NCBI RefSeq assembly: GCF_036588685.1
Contig: NC_086378.1
Location: 48,478,686 to 48,542,685, forward strand
Origin: Mytilus trossulus
Taxonomy: Eukaryota; Mollusca; Bivalvia; Mytilida; Mytilidae
Length of the DNA: 64,000 nucleotides
Reading direction: 5' to 3'
The notes beneath the pieces are model-generated. The model was not told the DNA's origin. It did no database searches and saw only the letters and a program-made list of their open reading frames with translations. Below, one piece after another: positions 9,231 to 20,909 of the stretch; positions within the stretch are counted from its first letter, which is position 1, and every line of letters begins with the position of its first letter. Position numbers and translations under genes: made by a program.

Positions 9231-11995
9231 TGTATCAACGAGTCAATAGTCGACTGGATGCTGATAGTTCTTTAGTCTATCAATATGTGAATGGTCGACA
9301 GGAAACTGTAAGTCCTTCAATCTATCAATGTGTTATTGGTCGACGGGGTGCTGTAAGTCCTTTAGTCTATCAATGTGTCAATGATCAACAGGGTGCTGTA
9401 CGTCCTTTAGTCTATCAATGCGTCAATGGCGGCCAAGATGCTGTAAGTCTTTACGTCTATCAATGTGTCAATGATCGACAAAGACGCTGTAAGTAATTTA
9501 GTGTATCAATGAATCAACGGTCGACAGGGTGCTGCAAGTCCTACAGTCTATCAATGTGTCGATGGTCGACAGAGTACTGCAAGTTCGTCAGTCAAGCAAT
9601 GTGTCCATTGTCAACAGGGTGATGTAAGTCCTTAATGTATCAATGTGTCAGTGGTCGACAAGGTGTTGTAAGTCCTTCAGTCTATAAATGTGTCACTGAT
9701 TGACAGGATGTTGTACGTCCTAAAGTCTATAAATGTTTCAATGATCGACAGACCGGGTGCTGTACGTCCTTAAGTCTATCAATGTGTCAATGATCGACAG
9801 GGTGATGTACGTCCTTTAGTCTATAATTGTGTCAATGATCGACAGGGTGATGTAATTTCCTTAAGTCTATCAATGTGTCAATGGTCGAAATAAAGGGTGC
9901 TGTACGTCCTTAAGCCTATCAATGCGTCAATGATCGACAGGGTGCTGTACGACCTTTAGTCTATCAATGTGTCAAGTATCGACAAGGTGCTGTAAGTTTT
10001 TCAGTCTATAAATGTGTCAGTGATCGACAGGGTGATGTAATTTCCTTAAGTCTATCAATGTGTCTATGATCGACTGGGTGATGTAAGTCCTTCAGTCTAT
10101 CAATGTGTCATTGATCGACAGACAGTTTGTTGTACGTCCTTAAGTCTATCAATGCGTAATTGATCGAGGCAGGGTGCTGTACTTCCTTTAGTCTATCAAA
10201 TTGTCAATTATCGACAGTGTGCTGTAAGTCCTTTAGTCTATCAATTTGTCAATGATCGACAGACAGGGTGCTGTAAGTCCTTACGTCTATCAATGCGTCA
10301 TTGATCGAGACAGGGTGATGTACGTCCTTTAGTCTATCAAATTGTCAATTATCGACAGGGTGCTGTAAGTCCTTAAGTTTATCAATGTGTCAATGATCGA
10401 CAGGACGCTGTAAGTCATTAAGTCTATCAATGTATCAATGATCGACAGGATGCTGTAAGTCATTTAGTCTATGAATTATCGACAGGGTGCTGTAAGTCAT
10501 TTAGTCTATCAATGTGTCAATGATCGACAGGGTGTTGTAAGTCCTTAATGGATCAATGTGTTAACGATCGACAGGGTGCTGTAAGTCATTTAGTCTATCA
10601 ATGTGTCAATGATCAACAGGACGCTGTACGTTATTCAGTCTATCAATGTTTCAATGGTCGACAGGGTGCTGTAAGTCCTTTCGTCGATCAATGTGTCAAT
10701 GGTTGACAGGGTGCTGTAAGTCGTTTAGTGTGTCAATGTGTCAATGGTCTACAGGACGCTGTAATTCCTTTACTCGATCAATATGTAAATGATATACAGG
10801 ACACTATTAGTCCTTTAGTCTATCAATGTGTTAATAATCGACAGGACGCTGTAATTTCTTTAGTTGATCAATCTGTAAATGATCGGCAGGACACTATAAA
10901 TCCTTTAGTCTATCAATGTGTCAATGATCTACAGGACGTTGTAATTCCTTTACTCGATCAATATGTAAATGATCGGCAGGACGATGTAATTCCTTTAGTT
11001 GATCAATGTGTAAATGATCGACAGGACACTATAAATCCTTTAGTCTATCAATGTGTCAATGATGGACAGGATGCTGTAAGTCCTTCAGTCGATCAATGTG
11101 TCAATGATGGACAGGATGCTGTAAGTCCTTCAGTCGATCAATGTGTCAATGATCGACAGGACGATGTAATTCCTTTAGTTGATCAATGTGTAAATGATCG
11201 ACAGGACACTATAAATCCTTTAGTCTATCAATTTGTCAATGATGGACAGGACGCTGTAAGTCCTTAAGTCGATCAATGTGTCAATAATCGACAGGACACA
11301 ATAAAGTCCTTTAGTCTATCAATGTGTCAATGATGGACAAGATGCTGTAAGTCATTTAGTTGATCAATGTGTCAATGATCGAAAGGACACTGTTAGCCCT
11401 TTACTCTCAACGTGCAAATGTTCGACATGATCTTGTAAGCCCTTTAGTTACTTAAGGTGTCAATGATCGACAAGCCGCGGTAGGTCCTTTAGTCTATCAA
11501 TGTGTTAATGATTGACATGACACTGTAAGTCATTTTGTCTATTAATGTGTCAATTATCGACATGACACTGTAAGTCCTTTATTCTATCCATGTGTCAAAT
11601 ATCGACAGAACGTTGAAAGACACTGATTCTATCAATGATTCAATGGTCGACAGAGTGATGTAAGTCCTTTAGTCTATCAATGTGTCAATGGTCGACGGGA
11701 CGTTGTAAGTCTTTAAGTCTATTGATGTGTCAACGGGCGACAGGACCTTGTAAGTTCTTTAGTCTATCAATGTGTCAACTATCGACAGGACGTTGTAAGT
11801 CCTTTAGTTTATTAATGAGTCAATGGTCGACAGGAAGTTGTAAGTCCTTTAGTCTATCAATGTGTCAATGATCGACAAGACGCTGTAAGTCCTTTAGTTT
11901 ATTAATGAGTCAATGGTCGACAGGACGTTGTAAGTCCTTTAGTCTATCAATGTGTCAAAAATCGACAGTACGCTGTAAGTCCTAGAGTCTATTTA
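9189..11995 (+). repeat. 45-bp tandem repeat array, block 1 (about 62 units)
   Basis: The unit is about 45 bp: tatcaatgtgtcaatgatcg, then acagg(gt/ac)gctgtaagtcc, then tttagtc. It is repeated with moderate divergence over 2.8 kb. Some units carry a small insertion such as gacagacaggg, or are 46 bp, which breaks the frame. Because 45 is divisible by three, long frames appear where units are uniform (9230-9496 and especially 10728-11267, about 12 units reading YQCVNDRQDxVxPLV). Most units carry gtaagt at the same position. The block ends near 11995 in diverged units. Confidence 0.95.
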
Positions 11996-13556
11996 TATGT
12001 AAGTGATAGCAATGTATTTCCAAGTGAATTGATAACAATGATGTTGCTAGAGGGAAATCATGGTTGTTGGGGTTTTTTTTTTTGGGGGGGGGGGGAAATC
12101 ATGTTTATATTGACATTGATATATATAGCTATTACTTCTGCTGCATGTGTTGGAATATTTGGTAATACCCTTCTCAAATCATTTGGTTAAAATGGCTATT
12201 TGAGCCGTCTGTCATTGTAATCAACTTAGAAATATCCTTTCTGAAACAACTGAGCCAAATGAAACCAAATGAACAATCCCAAGGGAATCGAGGACAAAAA
12301 ATAACCCCGTCAGATTTCCCATTACAGAGTAAAACTAACCTACAAAGTTAGCTTTTACATATAGATTAACATATCCAAAATTGAAAGAAGACTCCTTGTA
12401 CGAGGTTTGCACTTGACTTACGATTTTTACATTTTTTTGTTTGATTGGTTCGGAAACCATTTTATAGTAGTAGAAAGATCGAAATAGCGAGAAAAAGCTT
12501 GTCAGCAAAAAATGACCTAAAAATAAGTTAAATGGCAGAAATTGTCAGTTGACACCTTTATGTGTTATCGCCATGTCTGATTATTTTAACCTTTTACGTT
12601 TTTTGTCTATAATCATGAAAAGTACTTAGATAAAGATATACATTGAACAGCAAAACATAATCAGTGAGAAAAGATTAATAAATAAGTCAACATAGACAAA
12701 ATCATAAGTCAACTCTTTAGATAAATTGAGAATGGAGATGGGGAATGTGTCAAAGAGACAACAACCCGACAATAGAACAGGCAACAGCAGAAGCTCACCA
12801 ACAGGTCTTCAATGCAGCGAGAAATTCCCGCAACCAGAGGCGACCGTCAGCTGGCCCCAAACAAATATATATAGTAGATCAGTGATAATGAATGCCATAC
12901 TAAACTCCAGATTGTACACAAGAAACCAAAATTAAAAATAATACAAGACTAACAACTCTTTAAAGTCACTCTGTTACTCTCCTACTAACCTCGCCTCATA
13001 ATACGAATTAGCACGTTGCTGAATTACGTTTTAAACTTAAGCAAAACTTGTTGTATGTGTACCGATCGACATTCTTATCATAGAACACATGGTTAAACTT
13101 TAAGTTTAAAATAAGCTTGGTCAATTTCTGTGTTATTTGGGTTCTTGTGGAGAGTTTCCCATTGGCAACATACCACATCTTCTTTTTTATATTTGATCTA
13201 TGTTTCAGTTAATGCGAGTAATCTAAGGCACTGAACGATCTGAAATGTTCTTCTAACTCAGTTTTGACAATGGTGAGAGAGAGAGAATACAGTCTCACGT
13301 CTTCAAACTTTTCTCAAATGAATCAAAATACTGGTTGTCATTTGTTAATGTATTTCATGTTTGTTTTCTTTTATCCATTGATGATCTTCATTTGAACTAC
13401 TAGTATTTTTCATATTATTTATAATTGTCTCATTGGCAAGCATATCATATTCAGCAGAAATTCATAGTATTCTTCGGCAATCAGGAAGTTCCGCAGTATA
13501 AATTTCAAGTCCCATTGAAAACATATTTTTTCATCACACAGAACTGTCAACCATAC
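11996..13556. other. Sequence between the array and the duplicated segment; no gene
   Basis: No supported gene. A T/G homopolymer tract lies at about 12073-12096. A copy of a high-copy dispersed element lies at 12727-12955 (annotated separately). Another fragment ending in 'cattggcaacataccac' lies at about 13130-13185. The 73-codon frame at 13425-13646 crosses the duplication boundary and is not convincing. Confidence 0.45.
12727..12955 (-). repeat. Dispersed mussel-type repeat (attgagaatggagatggg family), reverse copy
   Basis: The sequence starting attgagaatggagatgggga recurs at 27875-28090 on the same strand, and as its reverse complement within 26905-27140 and partly at 18290-18470. All copies share gacaacaacccgac and gaaattcccgca. 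It is a dispersed repeat, class unknown. Confidence 0.75.
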
Positions 13557-15245
13557 CGGATTGCGTTAGGTTTTTTTACTCGCTCTGGATATCTTTTGTT
13601 TTACTCTTACTTAAACAGCGTAAAGGGTCAATGTGTTGATTACTGAACTTTGAACCTGTACGAAACAAAGTTAGATAGTATTTCTATTCATCTTCCACAT
13701 TTTTACATCCACAATCACCGATCGGAAGCGAATCACCAGCACTTAACAATTCCTCTCAAAATAACCGTACCCGTCCGGTCGGGATGTTGCATTCGTTCAA
13801 ATGTATAAATGTTGAAATTTCAAGTTGTTAAAACAATTCAGAAAGAAAGATTTACAGAAATATGTGATGGTTAAAATGCCTTGTATATCTTAGTGCTGTA
13901 GTGGTTGTCTTTCCTTGATGACTAAATGAGATACTGGCATCACATTCCAGGTACTTACAGATTGCACCTGCTAACCGAAAGCTCTGTTGAAATTAAGTCA
14001 AAACGAGTCACGAACTAAAATGAGTTTTATCTTATAATTCATACTCAATAAGATTATCAAAAAGCTCAGAAATCTAAACAAGATTAGAAGAAGAAACTTT
14101 TTCTGCAATTATGTGATCATCAATATTGTAGAAGGGATACATATCAAGAGACCATAATATTAGTACAGGTACAGGATAACTATCTTATATACTGGATCCT
14201 TGAAATGTTTATCAAATACCTGACCATAACTGAGTGTACATTTTGTAGTCAAGTCCATATATTAGATACATTGTACTATAAGCAATGTTTTAACTGCATT
14301 TGGTGTATGATATACTCGAAATGTTTACATGTGTCTCATGGATAACTGTTAGTACTCTCAGATAAACAATCAACCGGCCACCTCCACTCTGTGTAACTGT
14401 TAGTACTCTCAGATAAACAAGCACCCGGCCACCTCCACTCTGTGTTTTTGTTACTTGTCTAGTATATGTATTTATAGCTGTCTCCATCTGATAAGTTAAG
14501 CCTTTTTCAACTGATGGTTGTAGTTCGTTCTTATGCTGTACTGTTTCCCTACTGTCCCATTTTAGGGGAGGGTTGAAATTCTGCTAACATGTTTAACCTC
14601 AACACATTATGTATGTATAAATGTGCATGTTACAAGTCAGGAGCCTAAAATTCAGTGGTTGTTATTCGTTGATGTGTTACATATTTGTTTTTCTTTTATT
14701 TATTGTACAAAGATTGGAAAATAAGTTTTCTCGTTTGAATTATTTTACATTTGTCATTTCGGTGCCTTTTATAGTGAACTATGCGGTATGAGCTTTGCTC
14801 ATTGTTGAAGGTAGTACGATGACCTACAAATGTATTGTTGTTAATTTCTGTGTGGCATTTGGTCTCTTGTTGAGAGTTGTCTAATTGGCACTCATACCAT
14901 ATCTTTTTTTTTCTTCGTTTGTCATATATTCTGGTATTGAGTTGACCAATTATATCAAATTCGATGTATACTTCTGAAAATGAGGCAGAGGTAGCCGTGT
15001 CTGTTGTTTCTTTAATTTTAAATTAAAATAATAATAATGGTAACATTTTTGTCATACATGATTTATGTGATTTATGTGACCTCATCTTCATGGTTCATAT
15101 GTTAATTAATGATTAAGTGTTTGGTCGAATTCTCAGATGCTATAGACTACATATATTTAAATTATGCAGTTAAGTTACTTTGTACTGACTGATAATAGAA
15201 TACAGGCTGAATTGCATTTTAATGGAACGTATTGTTGCTAGTATG
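13557..15245 (+). repeat. Duplicated segment, copy A (partner at 25192-26798)
   Basis: The sequence from cggattgcgttagg to gttgctagtatgc is repeated at 25192-26798 with high identity by eye (few substitutions per line, small indels). Copy A contains a 51-bp tandem duplication (about 14343-14444, starting taactgttagtactctcaga) that is single in copy B. Bases 14340-14915 belong to a high-copy dispersed family (ccacctccactctgtgt ... ctaattggca) that also forms the outer part of the inverted repeat at 36160-36560 and 46265-46460. The right end abuts the second block of 45-bp repeats. Confidence 0.9.
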
Positions 15246-16125
15246 CTCCTTAAGTCTACCAATGTATTTAGATGTATTTAGATCGACAGGGTGATGTAAG
15301 TCCTTCAATCTATCAATGCGTCAATGATCGACAGGGTGATGTAGTTTCCTTAAGTCTATCAATGTGTTTAGATCGACACGGTGATGTAAGTCCTTCAGTC
15401 TATCAATGTGTCAATGATCGACAGACAGGGTTCTGTACGTCCTTAAGTCTATAAATGTGTCAATGATCGACAGGGTGATGTAAGTCCTTCAGTCTATAAC
15501 TATGTCAATGATCGACAGGGTGATGTAATTTACTTAAGTCTATCAATGTGTCGATAATCGACAGACAAGGTGCTGTACGTCCTTAAGTCTATCAATGTGT
15601 TAATGATCGACAGGGTGATGTTAGTCCTTAAGTCTATCAATTTGTCAATGATCGACAGACAGGGTGATGTACGTCCTTAAGTCTATCAATGCGTCAATGA
15701 TCGACAGAGTGCTGTACGTCCTTTAGTCTATCAATGTGTCAATTATCGACAGGGTGCTGTAAGTCCTTTAGCCTATCAATTTGTCAATAATCGACAGACA
15801 GGGTACTGTACGTCCATAAGTCTAATAATGTGTCGATGATCGACAGGACGCTGTGAGTCCTTAAGTCTATCAATGTGTCAATGATCGAAAGGATGCTGTA
15901 AGTCATTTAGTCTATCAATGTGTCAATGATCGACAGGGTGCTGTAAGTCATTTAGTCGATCAATGTGTCAATAATCGACAGGGTGCTTTAAGTCCTTAAT
16001 GGATTAATTTGTCAACGATCGACAGGGTGCTGTAAGTCATTTATTCTATCAATGTGTCAATGGTCGACAGGTTGCTGTAAAGTCCTTTCTTCGATCAATG
16101 TGTCAATGTTCGACAGGGTGCTGTA
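15246..16125 (+). repeat. 45-bp tandem repeat array, block 2 (about 19 units)
   Basis: Same unit as block 1 (tatcaatgtgtcaatgatcg, acagggtgctgtaagtcc, tttagtc). Several units carry the gacagacaggg insertion also seen in block 1, so the two blocks share history. The last unit ends with ggtgctgta at 16125, after which the unit-phase reading frame continues into non-repetitive sequence. Confidence 0.95.
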
Positions 16126-16305
16126 TGGGTACTGAATGGACTACGACACCATAAAGACATTGATGTAGCATACTATTACAATGGATCTGTATTTGGGAAG
16201 ACAAAAGACGGTCTCCAAATTATTTTTGACATTTTTGATGATATAAGCTACAGAATTGAATATGAAAGAACCAAAGATGTGAACAATGCAAATGGTGAAA
16301 GTTAG
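16081..16305 (+). pseudogene. Exon-like reading frame at the right edge of the 45-bp array
   Basis: From 16126 a non-repetitive frame of 59 codons continues directly from the last array unit and ends at TAG 16303-16305. It begins WVLNGLRHHK and contains VAYYYNGSVFGK, DGLQIIFDIFDD and SYRIEYERTKDV, a balanced, protein-like composition. Upstream it stays open through the last unit (DQCVNVRQGAV) to a stop at 16078-16080, which sits where that unit carries one extra A. I do not recognise the family. With the left flank at 9107-9230 it suggests one coding exon interrupted by the array. Whether any transcript uses it is unknown. Confidence 0.4.
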
Positions 16306-16534
16306 ATATAGCTTCAACTTTAACCGTAAAACTATTGATATAAACATTTCAATAGTACACTTTTGTCTTAAATATGTCATATCATTATCATATGGGTCTT
16401 TTGGTTGTTTATTTCTATTATATCATGTCTATATACTAACAAAGATATTTTGTGTTTAATTTGAAACCAATATTTTATCTAAAACGCTAGATTGATTTAA
16501 AATAGACTATTTTCACATAAAATATGCAATATGT

Positions 16535-17045
16535 GTATATAACAATATCACTGTGTCTAAACCACACCGGCAAAATTTGCTCGGACTCGATGCTATCTAA
16601 TATCCGGCACAATGACGGAACACCAATAGACAAAAGAAAGGTAGGTTTCTCCTTATTTTTTTTAATTCTTTTTATGATATCGAAGAATATATATACATAT
16701 ACAACTATTTTTTATTGTGAGATGCAATATTTTCTACAACCGTTCTCTATTAACGGAGAAATCAGTCAAAATGCATGTCAAAATGACGAATTGAGTGAAC
16801 CTTGCCTCAAAATTGTTTAATTTCTCGTTAAATTGTTCACATTGTACGGAAAGAAAGGTACGGGAAGATAGATATTGACACGGAGATTGCAAATTAAGTT
16901 ATTATGAGCATCTCATTAATTGTATCTCTGTGTATGGAACGAAAGAAAAGGGTCATGTCAAATTAAAATAAACCGGTTTCGTCAATGTTGTTACTACACA
17001 ATCACCCGGTTTCGTCTATATATATCACCCGGTTTGGTTTTTTTT
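16535..17045 (+). repeat. Inverted repeat, left arm (partner 20065-20575)
   Basis: About 510 bp that reappears as reverse complement at 20065-20575, with substitutions and small indels, around a 3-kb loop. The outer end is exon-like: from cactgtgtctaaaccacacc to gacaaaagaaag (16550-16639) it reads CLNHTGKICSDSMLSN and on to DGTPIDKRK without a stop, followed by a donor-like GTAGGT. Nearer the loop is an 'accgggttt/cgtcaatg' motif repeated three times (about 16970-17035). No transposase was seen. It may be a foldback element or an inverted duplication of a gene fragment. Confidence 0.8.
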
Positions 17046-18289
17046 TTTAACAAACAATTTATGAAAAGCATCTTTGGCACGGATCTGAACATTGTATTTC
17101 GAGAATTTAAATATATATTTATTGTAAGGTAAACTTGGCGTGTTAAAATCTATTTTTAACAGGCACTTTTGGACATAGTTAATTATGATAATACACATTT
17201 TCTAATGAAAGGCGTATCCCTTATTTCACTTAACTTCAAACTAATTTTAAATGGAATATAAATTCTCAATAGCAAACACTGGTATCTAATTATTTTGTAA
17301 CATTATTATATTTTCTTTGTTTATAATAGTAGTATGTAAAGATGAAAAAATAAAAGTATGTGTTTTGATTGTGCCATAATTTTAATTTACTATACTAAAT
17401 TATATACACTATGCATTCAATCATTGACGAACATTCCCAAACCGACTATAGTCTATACTGTTCTGCACAAGTTTATCATACATGCAGTCCTGCCAGATTT
17501 TCTGGTACTATATATACTGTGTTCCTTGCGCACTAAAGCAAGTTTTCACACTTAAGCATCTATTACATAGCAATGAGATTTGTAACTTTCTCCCCGTTTC
17601 TGGTAGGCACATTTATTTTCCTATAGGCATGTTTTTCACATTATTTTTACAGTTCAAATTCCTTTTTTTTTTACATTTCAAATTCATCTTTTTTACAGTT
17701 CGAATTCAATTGAAACTTCAAGATAACTTTCGAAAACAATATCTGACAGTATTGTATTTTCAGTGTGAATAAAGTTGGTTTGCAAAACATGACCGTCATT
17801 CATATCTAGGTCTTATTTAGAAGAAGTGACGGTAACCACTTATCCCATACACATTGACAATGAGACAACTTTCTTTTAGACACAAAAATGATGTTGAATT
17901 AATCAAGTTTAGGTCACCGTATGCCTTAAACAATGAGAAAAAACACAAACCGCATGAAAGCAAGCTATAACAGGGCCCTAAATTATAAATGTAAAACAAT
18001 TCAAACAAAAAAACTACCTGCCTATTTTATGTTCAAAATACATATGGTATAAAGCAACCAAAGAACACCATGGAATTACAAGCCTGTGACTCGGGAAATG
18101 GACTGAGTCAAAGTGTTGTCGCTGACACAAACAGTACAACAAAAGTACAAATCATAAAAAATGATGAATAAACCTTAACTCGTCCTATGACAGAGGCTTT
18201 ATAGTTAATTCGCGATTTGTGCCAAAACTTGTATCATAGTTAAAATTATCCATTAAATATGATAAATATACATGTATTCGCAGTTTACT

Positions 18290-18440
18290 ATGAAATCCAC
18301 TATCACTGAACTAGTATACAAATTTATTAAGGGGCCAGCTAAAGGACACCACCGGATGCGGGAGTTTCTCGCTTCATTGAAGACCCATTGTGGCCTTCGG
18401 CTGTTTTCTGCTCTATGGTCGGGTTGTTGTCGCTTTGAAT
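18290..18440 (+). repeat. Dispersed mussel-type repeat fragment (ggggccag ... gggttgttgtc)
   Basis: It shares tatcactgaactagt, ggggccagc, cattgaagacc and tatggtcgggttgttgtc with the copy at 26905-27140. It is the reverse complement of the family at 12727-12955 and 27875-28090. Confidence 0.7.
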
Positions 18441-18784
18441 TTGTATGAATTTTTCATGTTTAAATGCCCCCCTCCCTTTTTGTTTTTGTTTTACAAAAAA
18501 AAATTCAATCCCTCTAAACCAAAATTTAAAACATCACCAAAAAGTAAACAGAAGTTTATAGTATTTATATAACTAAGAAGTGTATAAAGTTTGATGCAGT
18601 TATAATACTTCGTTTTTGAGATATGGCGCGACATGTTAATAAAAAACCCCACATTCCTGTTTCACTTACATGTTCTGTAACTCAAAAAGATTCAATTTGA
18701 TTTTCACTAAAAGGTTTACAGATCATGTTAAATTTTAAGAAAATAAGATAAGCTGTTCTGAAGTTACGGTGCGACATGTTTATG

Positions 18785-18880
18785 GTGGACAGACGGATAT
18801 ATAGACGGACTGACGGACGGACAGAATGACTGATAGATGGAGGAACGGACGGATGGAAGGACGGACGGTTAGACGGGTGT
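18785..18880. repeat. Degenerate GACG/GGAC tetranucleotide microsatellite
   Basis: Imperfect tandem gacggac/ggatgga units, such as gacggactgacggacgga and gaaggacggacggttagacg. Confidence 0.8.
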
Positions 18881-20064
18881 ATACAATAATACGGCCTGCC
18901 AAAATTGGGACGGGCGTGTAAAAACGCGAAGAAATGGAGAAAAAAATTGTAATTAAAGGTCAATAATTTTTATAAGAATATCGGCCAAGTCGATTTATTT
19001 GTATATTTGTCTGCCTTATCATTTTCCTATATAACTTTTATATATATTTGGGGAAAAAAATGTATAGAAATCGATAAAAAGAACTTAATATTCGGCATTT
19101 ATTATGAGAAACAATAATCCAACTGACAAAATCCGATTTCCCGGGTGTCCCTGTTTTTTCATTTCTTACAATATTTAAATTCGGTATACACTTTATAAGA
19201 TAAGTGGCGAATCTAGATGACGTATATGTTGCACGCCCCGACCCCACCTTTAGTTGCCAAAACTTTATTGATTCCTGTATTTAAAGATTTTGTAAAGCAA
19301 AAAAAAAATCAACAAATTGTTCGACTCGCTACGCTCGGCGGTATGTAAAAGTTGTTCGAAATACGCCCACTTTGAAATAAACTGAATTCGTCTGTCCGTA
19401 TATATTGTCCAAATATATTGACCAACATCAGTGTACGATCATCATAACACAATGGCGTCAGTGCAGACTCGGTTTTTTTTAATAATGTTAACAAAATAAA
19501 TATTATTGATTTGTATCCATGACCTGAGACTATTATACTAATTTGTACATAGCAGTATAGTAATAAATACATTTTATTTTAATGCATGGTAATTCATTTT
19601 CTATGCCGATTATGCATGCATATACATTTGTCTTATTATCAACGTTTATCCTTAAGAAGATTTATTTTTAACGATGGTAGAAAAGATTACATACATGAAA
19701 TGATTAGATACTTATAAAGGTGGCCATTATTTTGTGCGAGAAAATCACATATCAATTGTATGTTTCGAATTTTAAAACCGTAAACTTTGATTTCAAGTTT
19801 AAAAATGTTTCCCATAACTCATATAGAAAAACATATTTAGAGAGCTTTAATCTCAATATGCTGTTAAAATTTCGGAATGCAAAGTAAAATTAAAATATAT
19901 GTTTCGGCTATAAGAGTATGAATTTGCTTAATATTATTTATTTGAATCTATAAATAATAAGCCGCTGTCCGGTGAACGAACTTGTTTTCGAACGACCCAC
20001 AAAACTCCTTTTGAACGCTGAAGTTAAATAATCAATTCTAATGTAATGCGATTATGATTTTTTT

Positions 20065-20575
20065 TATTTGACCAAACCGGGTTATGCATTTTGAAATCTA
20101 TGACGAAACCGGGTTGTATACATTGACGAAACCGGCCAGTTCGATTTTGACATGACCCATTTCTTTCGTTCCATACACAGAGTTACAATTATTGAGATGC
20201 TCTTAATAACTAATTTTGCAATCTCCGTGTCAATATCTATCTTCCCGTACCTTTCTTTCCGTACAATGTGAACAATTTAACGAGAAATTAAACAATTTCG
20301 AGGCAAGGTTCACTCAATTTGTCATTTTGACATGCATTTTGACTGATTTCTCCGTTAATAGAGAACGGTTGTAGAAAATATTGCATCTCACATTAGAAAA
20401 AAGTTGTATATGTATATATATTCTTCGATATCATAAAAAGAATAAAACAATAAGGAGAAACCTACCTTTCTTTTGTCTATTGGTGTTCCGTCATTGTGCC
20501 GGATGTTAGATAGCATCGAGTCCGAGCAAGTTTTGCCGGTGTGGTTTAGACACAGTGAATATTGTGGTTATATCC
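20065..20575 (-). repeat. Inverted repeat, right arm (partner 16535-17045)
   Basis: Reverse complement of the left arm. On the minus strand it keeps the exon-like frame (CLNHTGKTCSDSMLSN ... DGTPIDKRK) and the following GTAGGT, with one replacement (Ile to Thr) and one silent change in the part compared. The arm ends just before the LINE-derived sequence. Confidence 0.8.
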
Positions 20576-20909
20576 TTTAGGTAACCAAAGGGAAAGACTG
20601 TTTAAGATATGGTAAAAAAAAATCATGCCAATTATTTTATAACAAAACTGTGTACTACACAATTTAAAACAAAGACTTATTACACAGCCTTAAAATCTTT
20701 GTATATAATTAGTGAAAAAGGTTCAAAACACCAAATGTGTAACAATACAGTGGTGACCATGTTGGACAATTTTTTTGTTTTTAATTCTGGTTGCACAAGA
20801 TACTGTGTATCTTGTCTTACTTTTCAGCCTTTAGTCTCAATTTTTATATTTTCATATATTTGGTCTCTATGTTTGCTCTATATTATATATTTGACAATGT
20901 ATAAGAATT

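Larger units (their letters stand above)
17046..20064. other. Loop between inverted arms; no gene recognised
   Basis: AT-rich, with short unconvincing frames. A dispersed-repeat fragment (aggggccagct ... tatggtcgggttgttgtcg) lies at about 18290-18440. A GACG/GGAC-rich microsatellite lies at about 18785-18880. A minus-strand frame at 19309-19572 has a protein-like second half but no recognised motif. Confidence 0.45.

Noticed and set aside
13425-13646. 73-codon plus-strand frame
   Set aside because: It spans the boundary of the duplicated segment. The half inside the duplication lacks an equivalent context in copy B, so it is unlikely to be a gene.
19309-19572. 87-codon minus-strand gene
   Set aside because: The second half looks protein-like, but there is no known motif and no start or splice support; left as anonymous sequence.
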